From assembly GCA_032718475.1 (NCBI GenBank), contig JAUCBJ010004760.1, positions 1 through 43,831 on the forward strand: a DNA stretch of 43,831 nt, written 5' to 3'. Position 1 is the stretch's first letter; each line of letters opens with the position of its first letter. The notes beneath the pieces are model-generated. The model searched no databases, had not been told where the DNA came from, and worked only from the letters and a program-made list of their open reading frames with translations. This document shows positions 43,701-43,831 of the stretch, in pieces. The position numbers were made by a program, and so were the translations under genes. The stretch is from Nemertoderma westbladi (Eukaryota > Xenacoelomorpha > Nemertodermatida > Nemertodermatidae).

Positions 43701-43831
43701 ATTTATAACGAAACTGTCTCTTTATAGAGATACCGGTAGCGGTAAGTGGTACTGTAGTTGGTGTAGGAAAGAGGGACAGGATTTATTTTTAAATTTTGAT
43801 ATCAAATCCTCCGTGACCCCTAGCTCACTCG

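Overview
The window is non-coding-rich eukaryotic DNA from an animal, most likely a marine invertebrate. The evidence for this is an intact Rac-type GTPase, a BEL/Pao-like LTR retrotransposon, RTE-like LINEs, inverted-repeat DNA elements and many satellites. The short palindromes GTAGGCCTAC and ACCGGTACCGGT recur throughout and no bacterial gene structure is present. I cannot name the species; an echinoderm, hemichordate or similar genome is only a guess.

Layout. 1-1230: two satellites (68-bp and 12-bp units). 1231-8524: mostly unique AT-rich DNA with a 31-bp hairpin satellite, a scattered hairpin family, a near-perfect 457-bp palindrome and small tandem repeats. 8525-22848: one 14.3-kb LTR element on the minus strand, with two 988-bp LTRs about 99% identical. 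Reading from its 5' LTR (right side) it carries a coiled-coil/gag region with frame breaks, a DUF1759-type gag with zinc knuckles, and a retropepsin ORF. That ORF passes straight from the pre-RT region to the post-RNase H linker, so RT and RNase H are missing and no integrase follows. In the middle lies a plus-strand ORF series that ends in its own BEL-type zinc knuckle, with a coding G-tract minisatellite and two purine-rich hairpin arrays behind it. An unrecognised minus-strand ORF sits next to the 3' LTR.

22849-28412: AT-rich spacer, a 5'-truncated LINE (RT on the minus strand) and a 1.3-kb inverted-repeat element. 29159-29737: the only convincing host gene, a single-exon Rac1-like GTPase with all G motifs and a CAAX box. 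31985-33890: short palindrome, LINE relic and a local duplication. About 33900-38842: a second, nearly full-length LINE of the same family. It is split by a 1476-bp foldback DNA transposon with a perfect 9-bp target duplication, and its RT has lost catalytic residues. 39290-39690: another LINE relic. 39739-41130: a 21-bp satellite of about 66 units. The rest is AT-rich sequence without recognisable genes.

Apart from the GTPase, nothing here works as a host pathway. The window is a record of nested mobile-element insertion, with the defective but recently mobilised LTR element as its most unusual component.
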